Shown here piece by piece: positions 13,256 to 26,500 of a DNA stretch of 64,000 nucleotides. The translations under genes and the position numbers were made by a program. Each line of letters starts with the position of its first letter. Within the stretch, counting starts at the first letter, position 1. The notes beneath the pieces are model-generated. The model made no database searches. It was not told the origin of the DNA and saw only the letters and a list, made by a program, of their open reading frames with translations. The DNA is from Cardiocondyla obscurior. Taxonomy: Eukaryota > Arthropoda > Insecta > Hymenoptera > Formicidae. The stretch spans positions 1,056,501-1,120,500 of the forward strand of contig NC_091881.1 in the NCBI RefSeq assembly GCF_019399895.1, written 5' to 3'.

Positions 13256-13740
13256 CGATAAGAAAAAAAAAAAAAAAAAGAAAAAATGATATACTTAGCG
13301 ATCCGTTAATCTCGGTCTATACTCGAAACTGGTCTTTAGGTACTTCTGGTTCGCAAACATTATTATCCACTCCCCGCAGATAGCTGCCGGGGCGCGAAGG
13401 GTTAAATCACCTTTCGCACGGCGAAGAGGGGCGGAGGGGTAGCAACGTAGAAAAAACGAGGAAATGATAAAAGCCCTCCGGCGCGACGTCCTTGCGTAAA
13501 AATGCTAACGATGCATCTGCATACGGTGGTGGCGATGCACCATTGCGGAGAGCCACGGGTGTGGCGGAAGCAGGACGCGAGACACTAGAGGGGAGAAGAG
13601 AGGTTGAGAAGCGAGGGGCAGAAAAGCGCAGCGGGGTGGAATGACTGCGCGCGCGGAGGCTATTCCCAAGGCACTCCTGCCACGGGATTCCCCTCGATGC
13701 GATTTTAGCCGAGGCAAATAGGATTCAGCGTAAATGCAGC

Positions 13741-13796
13741 CGCGTGTATACGCGTACACGGGATGTACGTACACGTGCGTATATACATACGTGCGC
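13741..13796. repeat. Alternating purine-pyrimidine tract
   Basis: CGCGTGTATACGCGTACACG and following GTACGTACACGTGCGTATAT are mostly alternating purine-pyrimidine, of the type that can adopt Z-form DNA. Confidence 0.45.
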
Positions 13797-16700
13797 GGAC
13801 CCGGCTGTCGCGGCAGTGTTTGAACCCTTCCACCGCGAGCTCCCCCTCGCGCTTCAGTCCGCGCGCCGCGTAGAGTCGCGATGGAAATCCGTGGCAGAGC
13901 GAATGCGCGAAATTGCGGCGGTTAAGGATCGCCGGTCCCGACGATGAGCCTCCGGCCAACTTGATTCCATCCTAGCATTCGCGCCGGGTGCTTACCGGGT
14001 CAGAACTCAGGGTGTTGGGTGTTATGGCACTCGGAACGAACTCTTGGGATCGTCCACCCTCCCCTTCCTCCCTCGCGTTTCGTATGCCCGGAAGGAATTC
14101 CGGAACAACGTCCCGGAGTTTCGTCTCTTTCCTTTTGTTGACTTAACGTTGCCAAGTTCCTTAACATGTCGCTCGCGGTACTCGGTGTAGCTGGAATCAC
14201 TTTAGCGACCGCAATATTATTATTTTCCCTTCGTTTCAGGGGCTATTAGAAAAAAAAAAATCTCCCGACGTATTTCGACGTTGATTTAACTGAACAATCT
14301 ATTAGTATCGAATGTGAGGTAACTACACGCGTTTCGTGACGCTACAGCGACCGCACGGACACGCCTTCCCAGGCGCCATTAAGGTCTTTAGAGAAAGGGA
14401 AGTGGCCATACTTTTCCATAAGATAACACACGTGTAATTATTTTAAATCATCCAGTCGTATCTTCTTCATTGCTCAGCCATGCGGATCAATACTGCATAC
14501 ATTTTAAGATAACATTACGCTTTATTCGAAACTTCAATAGGCGATCATCATCGTGATCTAACGATTACGTCTAATCAGAAATGATATCTCCTATTATCCT
14601 ACTTGAAACAGTATGTCTTTTGTGTATTATAAATATTATAACGACGCTATAGTCTTCGTGAAGCGTAACTATCATAATCGAAAGGTTAAATATGAAATAA
14701 TTCTTGAGGAAAAAAAAAAAAAATTTCTTGAGAAAGTAAATTTTTTTAATTGAGAAATTAGATATACGAGGACGATTCTTTTTTTTTCCATTTTTCTGAA
14801 AGTTTCAATCAGCCCGCCGCCACGCCTCACATCTCAATTGGTATTATCGATCGGCCGCGATGCATGTTCACTCGCGGGATGAAAAGTCGTCCAAGATTGT
14901 ATCGCTCAGCTGGTCCGACGTTGGGAGGCAATCACGCGAGAAACAATACGAGCGAGCAATAGCCGGGTCAGAAGGGAAGGGTACGAGCCGGGCCGCGCTC
15001 GCGGATGATAGATCGTGCCTCGTCCCGCGGATATAGATCGGCACTTATAACGTATCGGTTCGTTGAACGAAAGAGAGCTACTTTCTCGGTAAGTTAGGTC
15101 CTGCCGATCGGCGGGCGCGATACTGTCAAAATTCTCGTACACCGGGCGTGAACGAGCGCTCTATTGGGACCACCGGAATTATTACCCCTTCGACTACCGC
15201 ATTTCATCGGAGGATCGTTTAACGAAGCTCCTTTAACCGTCTCTCTTTACCGCCGGTTCCGCCAAATCGTCGCATTGAAAACAGTTGAATAACCGATTGC
15301 AAGAGATATCGATTATTCCCCGCGTCCCTTTACCGCGGAAACAAAAAAATATCCCGTTAATTTTCGGACCGCTAACCGGTGAACTTTTGATCTTTTCAGA
15401 AGCGCGATAAATGCATGCTGACTTTTAAGAAATATCCACGTGCTTTCGCGTTTAACGAAATATTAATTTCTAATTGAAATTTGTTTAGCGTAAGCGAGAG
15501 ATATTTTCGGATAAAATTATACTTTCAAGCAGTGAAATTCTATAAATTATCGAGTCGCGATCTTTGACTCGTGATTGTTGTTGTAAAATTACTTTTTTTT
15601 TTAAGTTCTTATTTTATTTAGTCATGACCTTATCGGCGATGGGCGCCGATAAAGTTCAAGTGTCGAATGTGTTATTACGTAGATTGAATGCGGATAATCT
15701 CGAGTGAGAGGCTGCGCACGACTCTTTTTCACGGCCGTTTGCGAGAAACGGTGATGCAAATACCCCGGAGGCGTTTCTTCGCGACTTCCTTCGAAAGTGG
15801 CAGATGGTAGTTTTGTACCGACATCGTTTCCATCGGGCTTTAACTCCGTTTTTTAGATCGTTGAGAGTACCATATGCTTTTTTAACTGCCTTTGCAGCTA
15901 ATGGATTACACATGCGACGGGAGACAAATAAAGCGGCACTTTACAAAACGATTAATCGTGGCTCGTTACTTTTCTATTTTCTGCAAAAGGAACAATCTAG
16001 GAATTGGCTTTATTTTCCACGTGAGAATTAATACGGAGTTGTATCGCCGGTAATTATTATTAAACGATTATTCATATCCACGACACGGTAGTAATTAAGT
16101 AAAAATAGTATTCGATATATCGCGTATAACGTTTCGAATCTGTAGCAATGGCGAGATCATTGACGAGATTATTGTCTGTGAAAATGGCATAATTTTCTCG
16201 TCGCGAAACAGTGCAACATTTACGTGCGTGACTTCGTTTCACGCATTAATATAGAATTATCGAGAAGTAGTTTGTGCGATCGACGAAATACGATTAAAAA
16301 TGCATTCGCGTGTTATCGACCAACTGACCTAATACACCGGCAAATAATTCCGTCGTACATAATTTAGCTCAATTATCGTGATTATTTTACAGAATCCATC
16401 CGGCGAGTCAGATGCGCGACCCGCATAAAATATTAATTACTGAGGAGGGAAGATTGATTCGACCGGGGGAGCGGGGAAGGGTAGATTAATATCGCGAGAG
16501 ACGTCGCGCGAAAATCGCGCACCTTTCAAATATGCCGCTCCGTTATCGTGAGCTGATATGCCCGTGACAAGCGATCCGATACGCATGCAAATTCGCGGCG
16601 TGGCGCGAGAGCGCGGTTATTGAGCCGTAAAATACGATCTATCGATAAATAACGCCGGCCGCCGGCGATTATGCCAAAACGGAGCAATCCGACGGTCGCG

Positions 16701-19700
16701 AGCGTCGGAGATTCGTAACTGTAATTGATAGTCGCTTTATGGCGATTTAAAGCGAGACGTCGGTTACCGCGGGAACGACATCGATAAATCGGCGAACGGC
16801 GGACAGTCAATGGCAAATACACAAAATACGCTTTCGCGAAATTGCACGGTTGCATCAATGCCGCGTGAAGGTTCGAAACGAGAGTACCGATATATTCCGG
16901 AAACTTCGGCTCTTGTTTCCACTTGGAAACAAACGTGATTCGAACGTCTTTAATATAAAGATACATTTTCTCATTTTGCAAATTGGAAACCGAGCGGAAT
17001 TGAATCTGTGCGCGTGAGTTTCCGAAAACGCGAAGCGCGAGGGCGCATGGGAAAGAGAGGAATTAAGATCGTTGAGGCGGTTCGGGAAAATTGACAAGCG
17101 GTTAACTAAACGGCGGGAGCAAATTAAAGCTATCGGCGCAATATTTTACTACTCGAGACAGCGGCGGCGGACCCCATTAATTCGTAATTAGTCGGAATTA
17201 GACGCAGCGAAATAAGTTTCCGCGAGCGAGACGAGGATTTGCCGAAACGCCGATGCCGTTGGTGTGCGAGGGAAAGTTACCGAGGTCCGCCAAATTGGGT
17301 TCAACTTCTATTGGCCGCTCTATACGACGACGGTACGGCTCATCGATCGTGTTGCGGCTAAGCCAATTACCGATACACCAGCTTTGTCTTTCGGCTCTAC
17401 CCACGTCGGGTGTCCCTTTAATGACCGATGTGATAAATAAAGCCACGCCGCTTTTTCATTTTTAATGCTATTACTCATTTTCGCGTAATCCTACTAGTAG
17501 TTATGAGCAGAAAACATTCGTCTATTTAAATATCAAGCGAAAAGTTCAACGATGACGAGCTGGAATTTATTAAATTATTGAAATTTTCATTTTCGTCGTA
17601 CTTGCTTTTAATATGGTAACCGATTCGCGTTAATTACAATTTATTGAATAATAAAATTTGGTCTCTGTATGCAAATCCTGTTGAAATTTGTAAAAGGAAC
17701 GAAGAATATTTCAAGGAAAATTAATCGTTTTTATTACGTTCGCTGCTTAGCCGCACGTACGGATGAAATTATTCGTTTCTACGGGAAATAATCGATTTTA
17801 ATTAATTCGAGCCAACAAGCTTGCTACGAGGAAAGAGAATGCTGTGTGAATGTTCGATATACAGTCCCAAGTTCATCTCCCGGTGCATTTAACTACCGGC
17901 GGAGTGGTTCTAGTGCGTTTTCTGAATGCGAATACTACATTGTAATTGGTTCATCGTGATGAGCTTAACCACCATATAAATTGACTAGAAGAGCTCGCAA
18001 CCGGTCTTTAATATATGCCTCTCTGAGCCGCGACGTAACGTGAGCTCCCCGTGATAACTACCGCGAGCGCTTTTTGCTGATCGCGCGTCAGCAATAATCT
18101 GCTTCACATACATGTTCTGTTACCGACGTCATTTAGTGGTTTCGTGATTTGATCCACTCTACTATCGAGATACTAGATAATTACCGCTCTCGCATTTCGA
18201 CATTATTCTACAGTTTTTAATTTTGGTTTAAATAATTTTTAATTTAGGCGAAAAAAAAATCTTATTTTTTTCTAAAGAAATCGGCAAAATTTTAATGGTA
18301 ACTGCGGAACTGAACAATTGTCTAAAAAAAAAAAAAAGCATTACTTTCTTTTACTTCCCGTGTCGCGAAACGGGGCGAGTAGCGTGCCGTGAGAAAGCGG
18401 AAATGGAGGCCGTGCGAAGTTTCCTCGTCGATAATCGAAGGAAACTCCCCGGCAGCAGCCGGACGGTTGCGCCCGAGCCGTTGCACTTGTCGATGTGAGG
18501 CACTTTAAATACCGTCAGCGGCTGTCCGTCGTTTTCACGCTAGCGTGTGGGAAGCCACGCGAGTGTCGACATCGCTCAAGTGGCCCGGGACTGACGTTTA
18601 TCGTGCCACGCTGTCAGCCCGATCTTCTCTCACCTTCTATTATCGCCGTGAGTTATTTGGATCGTTATTGATAGACTCGTTACGACAACCGATTTCGGCG
18701 GAATCGGTGGCTCCTCCGCGCTAACGAACGTAGAAAAGAGCGGCGAGAAGATACCGCGTTAGAGTCCCTCGCTTATTGAACGTTATACGCAGGTAAAATA
18801 ATAAATAAATTTTTTTTCTTCTGCACATAGTCATTATTACATTCAGCTTGCACACCTGTTGGGTGGTAATACTTGATGTTTTACCGTAACGCGCTGCGGA
18901 TGGGAAATTAATTGCGATCGTACTTTTCTGAGAGAAAAAAAAAAAGAAATAACGGGAAAATAGCGCGAGTCCTTGCAGAAAATCTTGCCGGCGCTTATGG
19001 AACTGTCCGTGTCGAATGAGGCTCTTCAAACGCTTTGGAGGCCACGATGCTGGTCGCGACAAAAAGAAATTAATCGCGGCTATCGTAGCGCCGTGCTATT
19101 ACATGGTGGCAAAGGGAGTCCGCGCAAGAAACCGGTGGTTGAAGCGTTCACCACGATTAATCCGCTTTTTTATGATATCATCCTCCTCTGCACTCATGCG
19201 ATCCATAACCGTCCTAGAACTTAATCCAGCGCGATGAGAGGACATACATTTGCCTCTCCCATCTCTCTCTTCCTCTTTCTGTTTTTTTTTTTTCTCTTCC
19301 TTCTGTCGCAATACTTTCTTTCGCGCTTGGATAACGGTGCAGAGGAAATCCTTAATAATTGTTTTCGTTATTTCCTGTTATCCGTAAGCCCGAATGAGAG
19401 TCCACGGGTGAGTGGGACTGGATGACCCTAGAGCGGGCTGCAAGGACGATACAAAGGATCAAATCTGCCAGCTCTTAACGAGCCCCGGCTTAGGACGCGA
19501 ATCCTCAGGGCGAAACTGGCTTACATCGGCGACCAGGAGAGTTGTCTCGGCCGGTAGGGAGAGGAAGATGTCGTTGCAGCGCTAGGAAGCAGATAGATAG
19601 AGACTTAGAGTTTTAGTCGGTGGATAGAGAAGGATTGCGGAGACCCGCTCTCTCTTCCGCTCTCGCCCGCCCTCCCCCGATGTCCCTCTTATCCTTGCTC

Positions 19701-22004
19701 GTCCCCCGTATCTCCGGGTGTAACAAGCGCCAGTGTAAAGTCGACTTCGGCTGACTCAGCCACGGCGAGGCCGTGTAGTTTTACCTCTTCTCTACGGCTT
19801 CGTGCAACCCTTTCCTGCCGTCCTCCTGCATCTCCTCCCGCCCTCGGCTACCGCTACCTCTGTTCTCCGGCTTCGAGCCGTCCCACATCCTCCGCGACTT
19901 TCGCATTGTATCGAAATTCCCGAGAGCCCTGCGCGCGCTCTTGAGACCAGGCAAAAATGGTTGGCTGCTCTTCAAAGGCGATGCACTCCCCGCCCCCCTC
20001 CTCCCTATCTCCCTCGCAAAAAGGAAATCGTGGAATTCCTTAATTGGTAACTACCGGCGAATAATTATTTCTATCGCGTATTTGCTTACAGCTAATAAAC
20101 AAGCGAATCGAAGGCGGGATAAATTTCTAATCGGTTAAGTATCACATCTTGCGATTATATCAGACTTGATCTAATAACAAGCAACGTACAGCGATTGAAG
20201 GGAATTAGGGCGTGACGTACGGATACTGCAGGGTTTACTGCGCGTATATTATAATCCTCACGTGAACAACTTCGCGAAGCCGAACGGGCACTTTTGCGGG
20301 CTGCGCGCACGCCGAAGTTCACGTATGAGAACTTGTGCTGATACGCCGCCGTTTGAAGTTTCAACGATCCCCATTATTTTCGTCCCGAACAAACTTCCGC
20401 CCGGGAGCCTCTGTTCGCGCAGCGAATTCCATTAATTAATCCCTTAATGAGCGATGCTCGTTAAATCCGCGACGAGATTAAATAATATTTCTCGGTAGCG
20501 ATTGCGTCTCGGGACTAGGGGGGGGAACCGGTCGAGTCGCCTCGTTCCCTTATTAAAGTCACGTACGGCTCATTATATTTCTCTCGCGGTGTATTCTCTT
20601 CTCTTTTTTCGCTCCCTTTTTATCCCTTTCGGTGGACGCACAACCGCCGCCACGTAACTCCGAGGTTAACGCTTGGCGGACGAAACGAGATCGCCGCGGC
20701 AAGATTTCAGAAACCGGCTACCTTCTTGCCCTTCACATGCGTGAAGCGTGCGTGACACGTTTTTACGCCTCTGCGTGGCGATCCGGTTGACGATGAGATT
20801 CCTTATTTTGCGCGCGCCGTCCGCCAACCGGTCCGACTCGTGCAACAGCGTTGCATGATTAATTTGAATGCACGAGAATATTACGAGAATATTACGTAAA
20901 TTCACAGAGTTTCTCACGACACGTTTTCGTACAAATTATAGTTAATTTTTTATCTAAACATTAATTACATATTTCTGAAGTTTTTATTCTTTATGAAGGA
21001 AGCCATAATTGTCATGCAAATGTAAAGTAAAAAGAAAAAAGAAAATTAATGTAGGGCGTGCGACGATTTATATATTTTGTGCCAGTATTACCGGAGTAAA
21101 TGGTACGGGAAACATTTAAAACATGAGTATAATAAATATCCGTGTAACGTAAACGTGCAATTTTACGGATCGGTACAACGTAATGGCTGTATTATATTTC
21201 TACCTTTTCCTCTATCTACCAATTATCTCAGTCATCCTTATAATCATCGGGAATATACCTGCGCGTGGATATGCTCGAATAATATGTGGCCGTAGCAATC
21301 ACAAATACAAACAGAGGTAAAACGCGAAGATACACAACTTGACTCTGAATTCAGAGCAACTCCTCTGAGATCTGAAAATAAAGAGCATCGTCAAGTGTAC
21401 ATGGCTGCCGGAAATAAAACAATCTACGCCAAGTTTTAATTGGAACATCGCTGGAATATAAAAGTAAAATCTAAATTTAAACAAATAAAAATAATCGAGG
21501 CTCCTCAGAGCTTTCTGTAAAACTAAAATGATAAGAGCGGAACGTTAAAATGGCGAAACGAAACAATTTTCACAATGTGACAAAAATACGACGGTATCGG
21601 ATTAATAAAATCAATTAAAAGAAAAAGAAAAAAAAAAAGAAAATGGAAAAGAAAAACAAGAAACCAAAATTAGTACACAACAGATTTAGATAGTACAACT
21701 GAACAAACGAGAAGCGAAGCGTGCGCGCGTTTTAATGTAAATGAAATGGCATTTCGTTGCAACTTTCCACGATAATAATGGAATAAGATAAAATCAAGAC
21801 GAAGTTGAGCAAAATAAAACAAAGTATTAAGGTTTAGTGCAGTTTTACCAAACTAACACAAAGAAGGAATTTCAAGTTCTTAATTGAACGTATTGTTCGC
21901 GAGTTCGCAGTAGGTGTGCAAGTTAGGCGGAATGTGCACGCTGTCTGCGTCACGACTCTCATCGCTCCCGTCCCGTTTCCCTCTTCCCCTCTTACCCTCT
22001 AGGC

Positions 22005-22061
22005 TCTGTCTCATCTTATAAGGCAAACGTCCATATCTCCGGAGTACAGCTGTAGCTGCCG
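22005..22061. repeat. Duplicated 57-bp element, copy 1
   Basis: The element begins TCTGTCTCATCTTATAAGGC and ends CTGTAGCTGCCG. It aligns with the sequence at 23141 with three substitutions over the first 39 bases, then continues as a looser match through the TACAGC/GCTGCCG part. In the plus frame that reads SVSSYKANVHISG, this copy reaches a TAG four codons later. Confidence 0.55.
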
Positions 22062-23094
22062 TTGTTGCGGCTGCAACCAACCGGCGCCGGCAATCTCGCG
22101 CGAATCTTTTCACCTGGTCAGTTTTCTCTACTTGTTCTCGCCTGTCAAAATATTCGCCCCGTAGTCTAATTCCATTACAAAAGAAATAGAAGAGAATTGT
22201 CACTTTAAGCCGACCGTACTAAACGTGAATTTGGAGAGACAGCTCCGTGCTTCCGCGGCGTTGTAACAGAACGTTCCGATATTTCGTTTCCTTTTAGTTT
22301 ATCTCCGTAAAATTTCTGTTACGTCGAAAAAAAAGAAAGCTCGATAACTTTGTATTTAGTGCATTCTTTCTCAAGAATGCTCTTTACGTCGAGATCGAAA
22401 ATAATAATATATCATAGTGATACCGTTGTAAGTTATGAAATGGAGAACCGTAAGACGCCGTTTGCCTCTGTTCGTCGCGTTGTTTCGAGCAAACATTTAT
22501 GAAACGAAGCTGAAGCCTGAGAAAAGAAAACGGCAAGAGAAGCATGGCGGACGATGAATCCTCATTCATAAAGATAAGACCTCGGTAAACCTATATATTT
22601 GCCGCGGTTCTCGCTGGAAACGCGTATATCATGATTTACGAATTTGGCAATTTATCGCGACGCGCAAGTAAATATAGCGACATATACAGTGCAAATTTGA
22701 ATTTTGTGCGTACTCTATAAATATACATACTTCATTCCGTTTTGAATAAAGATTAAGAGCCGAGTCCTGACAGTCGCAAATATGTTTGTACGCTACGCCT
22801 GTTTTATGCAAACTTACGTTTCACATTGTTATACTATAAAATCACGACGAGAGCATCAATTTACGATTATGCAGGGCGCTACGAGTGCCCCTGTAATTTG
22901 CAATTTACTTTGCTCTTTAACAATTTTCCGCGTGACATCATACTCCGGTAGCGAGTATTAAGTTATAGCGTCCGTCACGTTTATCGTGTGCGCGTTATCT
23001 GCGCGTAGCCGGCGTTCGCGGTAACGAATCGCGGCGAAACTGCGATGTACCAACTATCTCCTGCCGGCCGGAGATTTCGCATCACGCGCCTTCC

Positions 23095-23124
23095 TCACTT
23101 TCTCTCTCTCTCTTTCTTTCTCTT
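23095..23124. repeat. TC microsatellite
   Basis: (TC)n run grading into TTTC units, just before copy 2 of the duplicated element. Confidence 0.7.
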
Positions 23125-23140
23125 CACCCCTCGCGCGAGT

Positions 23141-23198
23141 TCTGTCTCATCTTATAAGGCGAACGTTCATATCTCTGGACCTACAGCCGCTGCTGCCG
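23141..23198. repeat. Duplicated 57-bp element, copy 2
   Basis: This second copy begins TCTGTCTCATCTTATAAGGC and lies 1,136 bases after the first. In the frame SVSSYKANVHISG it stays open into an alanine-rich stretch (PTAAAAALA), inside an 89-codon ATG frame from 23045. Pyrimidine-rich sequence precedes both copies. Confidence 0.55.
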
Positions 23199-23533
23199 CC
23201 CTTGCCCTCTCCAAAGAACTTTGGTCCCTCGGACCTCGTTCGGTCCCGCTCTTTCTGCTTACTCTTTCAAACCTCCCTGGTGAGCTTGTGTGCGTAAATG
23301 TGTATCAAGAATGATGCATGGAGGCCGAGATCAGAACGGGAGGAAAGAAGGTGGGGGGGAAACTTGAGGAGGGAGAGGGGAATAAACGGGAAGAAGTGGA
23401 GGAGGAGGTCCAGAAGGGCACGTCGGAGACGAAGGGGAGGAACTAGTTATGGTAATGAGGAGATGCAATGATAGCTCAGACGTTCGCTTCGAGTTAGTCC
23501 TCTCTTTCTCCGTTTCGTTCCCCAACCTCTTTT

Positions 23534-23560
23534 TCTCTCTCTCTCTCTCTCTTTCTTTCT
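23534..23560. repeat. TC microsatellite
   Basis: (TC)n run followed by TTTC and TATC units. A purine-rich stretch on the plus strand at 23335-23450 lies shortly before it. Confidence 0.7.
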
Positions 23561-26500
23561 CTATCTATCCTTTTTGTCTCGACTCTTTACCTTCGCTCTG
23601 CCTTCGTATGGCGATGATCCCCGGGACCGCTTACGCACCTTTTTACGCCTTATTGTTCACCGGGACGTGGCTGTTATCCGCGCGACTCGCAATCTCCGCT
23701 GCATGCGGCTATGTATGTGGAGCGCCCGCACGCTCATGCGTCGCATAATGGGACGGCTGCTCACTTTAAACACGGTAAATAACTCGTGCAGTGGCGTCGC
23801 ACTATCTGTAACGCGGAATCGCCGTTGTTCCAACGAGTACTTTGCAGTTACTGTCGTCGTGAAGATGACTCTAATTTACAAGTCCGGAGATATTCAAGTT
23901 AATCGTGTTTTTGTTTAAAGTATACGCGAGTTTTTTTTATTATGGCGAAACTGGCACTAATAAATCGAAAAATAATGTAAAAACCGAGGAGCAGAGACTT
24001 AATTAGATCTTTTTTCGACGTCCTTAAAATCGGCCTTTTTAGATATAACTTGTAATTATTGTGAACTGATTAATTTTGAATTTAACTAAGGAAAGTAAAC
24101 TGTAATTAATATCGATGAGCATAGATTACCCCGGCAACATATTTTCCGCATTTGCATTTCGCCGTTGCGTTCTGAATTTCATCGCTATTACACGCGGCGA
24201 TTTGCATTTTTACACCGTAAATTGACCGGTTCGACGCCGATCTGTCTTCAGCGCTCGGCGGACGGGGCCTTTGCCGGTGAATTCCAGAGGCGATAGCATC
24301 TGAAGAATCTTCGAATTCCTGAACGGCGGCGAGAATGAATTGTCCGTGAATTCGACAAATTATCGAGCCGGTGTCGTTTGCGTATGCGAGCGCCGTGCTG
24401 TAATCGCCGTGTGCAACACACTGTCGCCACGCTGGACCGGCGCACCCGCGCTCTCGCCCGCCTTGTTAAGATTATCAGCCCCGTAGGAAGCCTCAGGCCG
24501 GCGGTTTTCGTCGCCCCGGGATAAATTCCGGCTATTCGGCTACTTAACTCGTATTACGGCTAATTGGTGTAACGGCCACGTCCGTTTAATGGCTCGCTTT
24601 AACGACGCTTTCATTTCTAACTCCGGAGGAGCTCCGCCCGTAGTTCACCGTCCGGCCCTCGCGTCCAATTAACGCACGAAATTGAACCGCGGGGAACACC
24701 CGGAATTCTTAAGGCACAAATTAATCGGTGATACGATTTATCACGACTTTGGCGCGCGGTGTGGTGTGGAAAGGCTGCTCGAAACGAAATTGCCATTCCC
24801 GTCCGTCCGTCGGATACGTTCAGATATCATGTAATGTAATAAATGACTTTTCGTCTGCCGCCTGGCCTTTTATTAATTCTTCTTGTTTTTCGATTGATAC
24901 AAATAAAAGGGGGAAAAAAAAATCTTGGCACGTTCTATCCACGTTAAATTCTAAAAACCATTGCAATATTAAAGTTTTAATAACCGCTTGAAAATAAATT
25001 ACAACTAAGGAAACTGTTTTCAGTAAACGCATACATTTCTGCATAGCTTCGTCGTCAAACTAAATGATTTTTATTTTACGTGACGTTGCAATTAAGTCTG
25101 TTTTTTACGACTTTATTTTTCAGCTTTTAATTACAAGAATTTTCTTTTTTTTCTTTCCACTATTTTTGTTTGCATCTCTTTTAGAAGGCGAGCATACCGA
25201 AAGTTATTTTTAAACGGAATCGTTCCATTTCTCGCGTGAATATAAATCATCTGGTAGACAATAATCGCGGCTGACGACAGACTACAGAATGAATTACCGC
25301 CTTGCTCATTCTCGCGACGGTCCATGTATCGCTCTCGAGATTTCCCTTCGCGTGTCCGGCAGCTGCGTCGTTTTCGAGGAGAGAATTCTGCGTGTGGTAA
25401 TGAGCCGCGATGAAGAGACGACCGGAGGAAAAAAAAAAAACAAGGACTGCGATGAGAGAGCAAGTGAGAGAGAAGAGACCTTTTCTACATGCCCTCGGAT
25501 GTGACGAGGGCAAGAAACGCGCCGAAAAGAGCGACGTCGAACTGCGCGATGTGGGAGGAAACGTAGCGTGATACCGGCGGTACTTTGTCACTTCCTTTCC
25601 CTCTCATCCAATTCTCGCCGCGCTACAATGCGTATTTCTGAGCCGACAAGACGGCAGTGTTTTTCCCTGGTGTCGCTGACAGTTTTGTTACGTCGGCGTC
25701 GGCGCTCTCTAGCAATGGCCAAACTTCGGCTTGACGTACGCATTAGTATCCGCGCCGTGATAAAACGCAAAGGGGGAGTGGAAACGACAGGCCTCTAACA
25801 ACGATCGCGCCCGCGAAAAGTGCGAATCCGCTTGCAAAGAAAGGTCTTCGACGGATTCTTGCGTTGAGTTACGGTTCGCCTCTAAGAGGAGTATCTTTGA
25901 CATTTTCTTTCTACGTTGGCGTTTTCCTCTTTTTTGAGAAAACGAGACGAAAGAGCGCGACGGTAGTAAATTGTATACCGAGACTTTTCACGCAACTCTT
26001 ATAATTGATTTGGATTGAGATAAAAAATATTACGCTGCAAATAACACGCGATAATTACTAGCTTTGGACTAATGAATGAACAGTTGTTGGCGGTTTGACG
26101 GGAAGATGAAACTTCAACATTGAACATGCATCGAGGGTAATCACTATTGTTCAGCGTTTTAACATTATATTCTCAAATGACGAATAATGAACGTTGGCTT
26201 GAATCTCGTTTGATGATCAACTGCAAATTACGTACTTTCGTGTACATTTTCCCTTAGGGCGAAATTGTACAATATTCAAGGGGGATAGTACGTCGTTTCT
26301 ATCGTTAATGGGAATATAGAGATAATGGCTGCTAATATGCAGATAACGCCTTGTCTTCAATGTAATCTCAAAGCAAGTCAAACTTTCGAAAACGCATTCT
26401 CGCAAACTTTGCAGATAAGCTTCCTTTGATAAAACGAAAAATTCTCGAGGAGATTTTCTAATTAACAAGTTTTTCGAGCAGTATTTTATTTTATCGTTGG

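Larger units (their letters stand above)
7922..20000. other. Intron 1, first third: no gene seen
   Basis: AT-rich stretches (8050-8440, 10140-10500) alternate with a notably CpG-rich block at about 11-14 kb. The segment carries TC and GA microsatellites (9011-9027, 12151-12230) and a hAT-like transposon end at 10733. A lower-CpG stretch at 12940-13260 is flanked by a 10-bp inverted repeat. There is an alternating purine-pyrimidine tract at 13741-13800 and a 9-bp-stem hairpin at 15630-15652. The open frames at 11221-11715, 12291-12686 and 16526-16981 show no domain and are not called. Confidence 0.5.
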
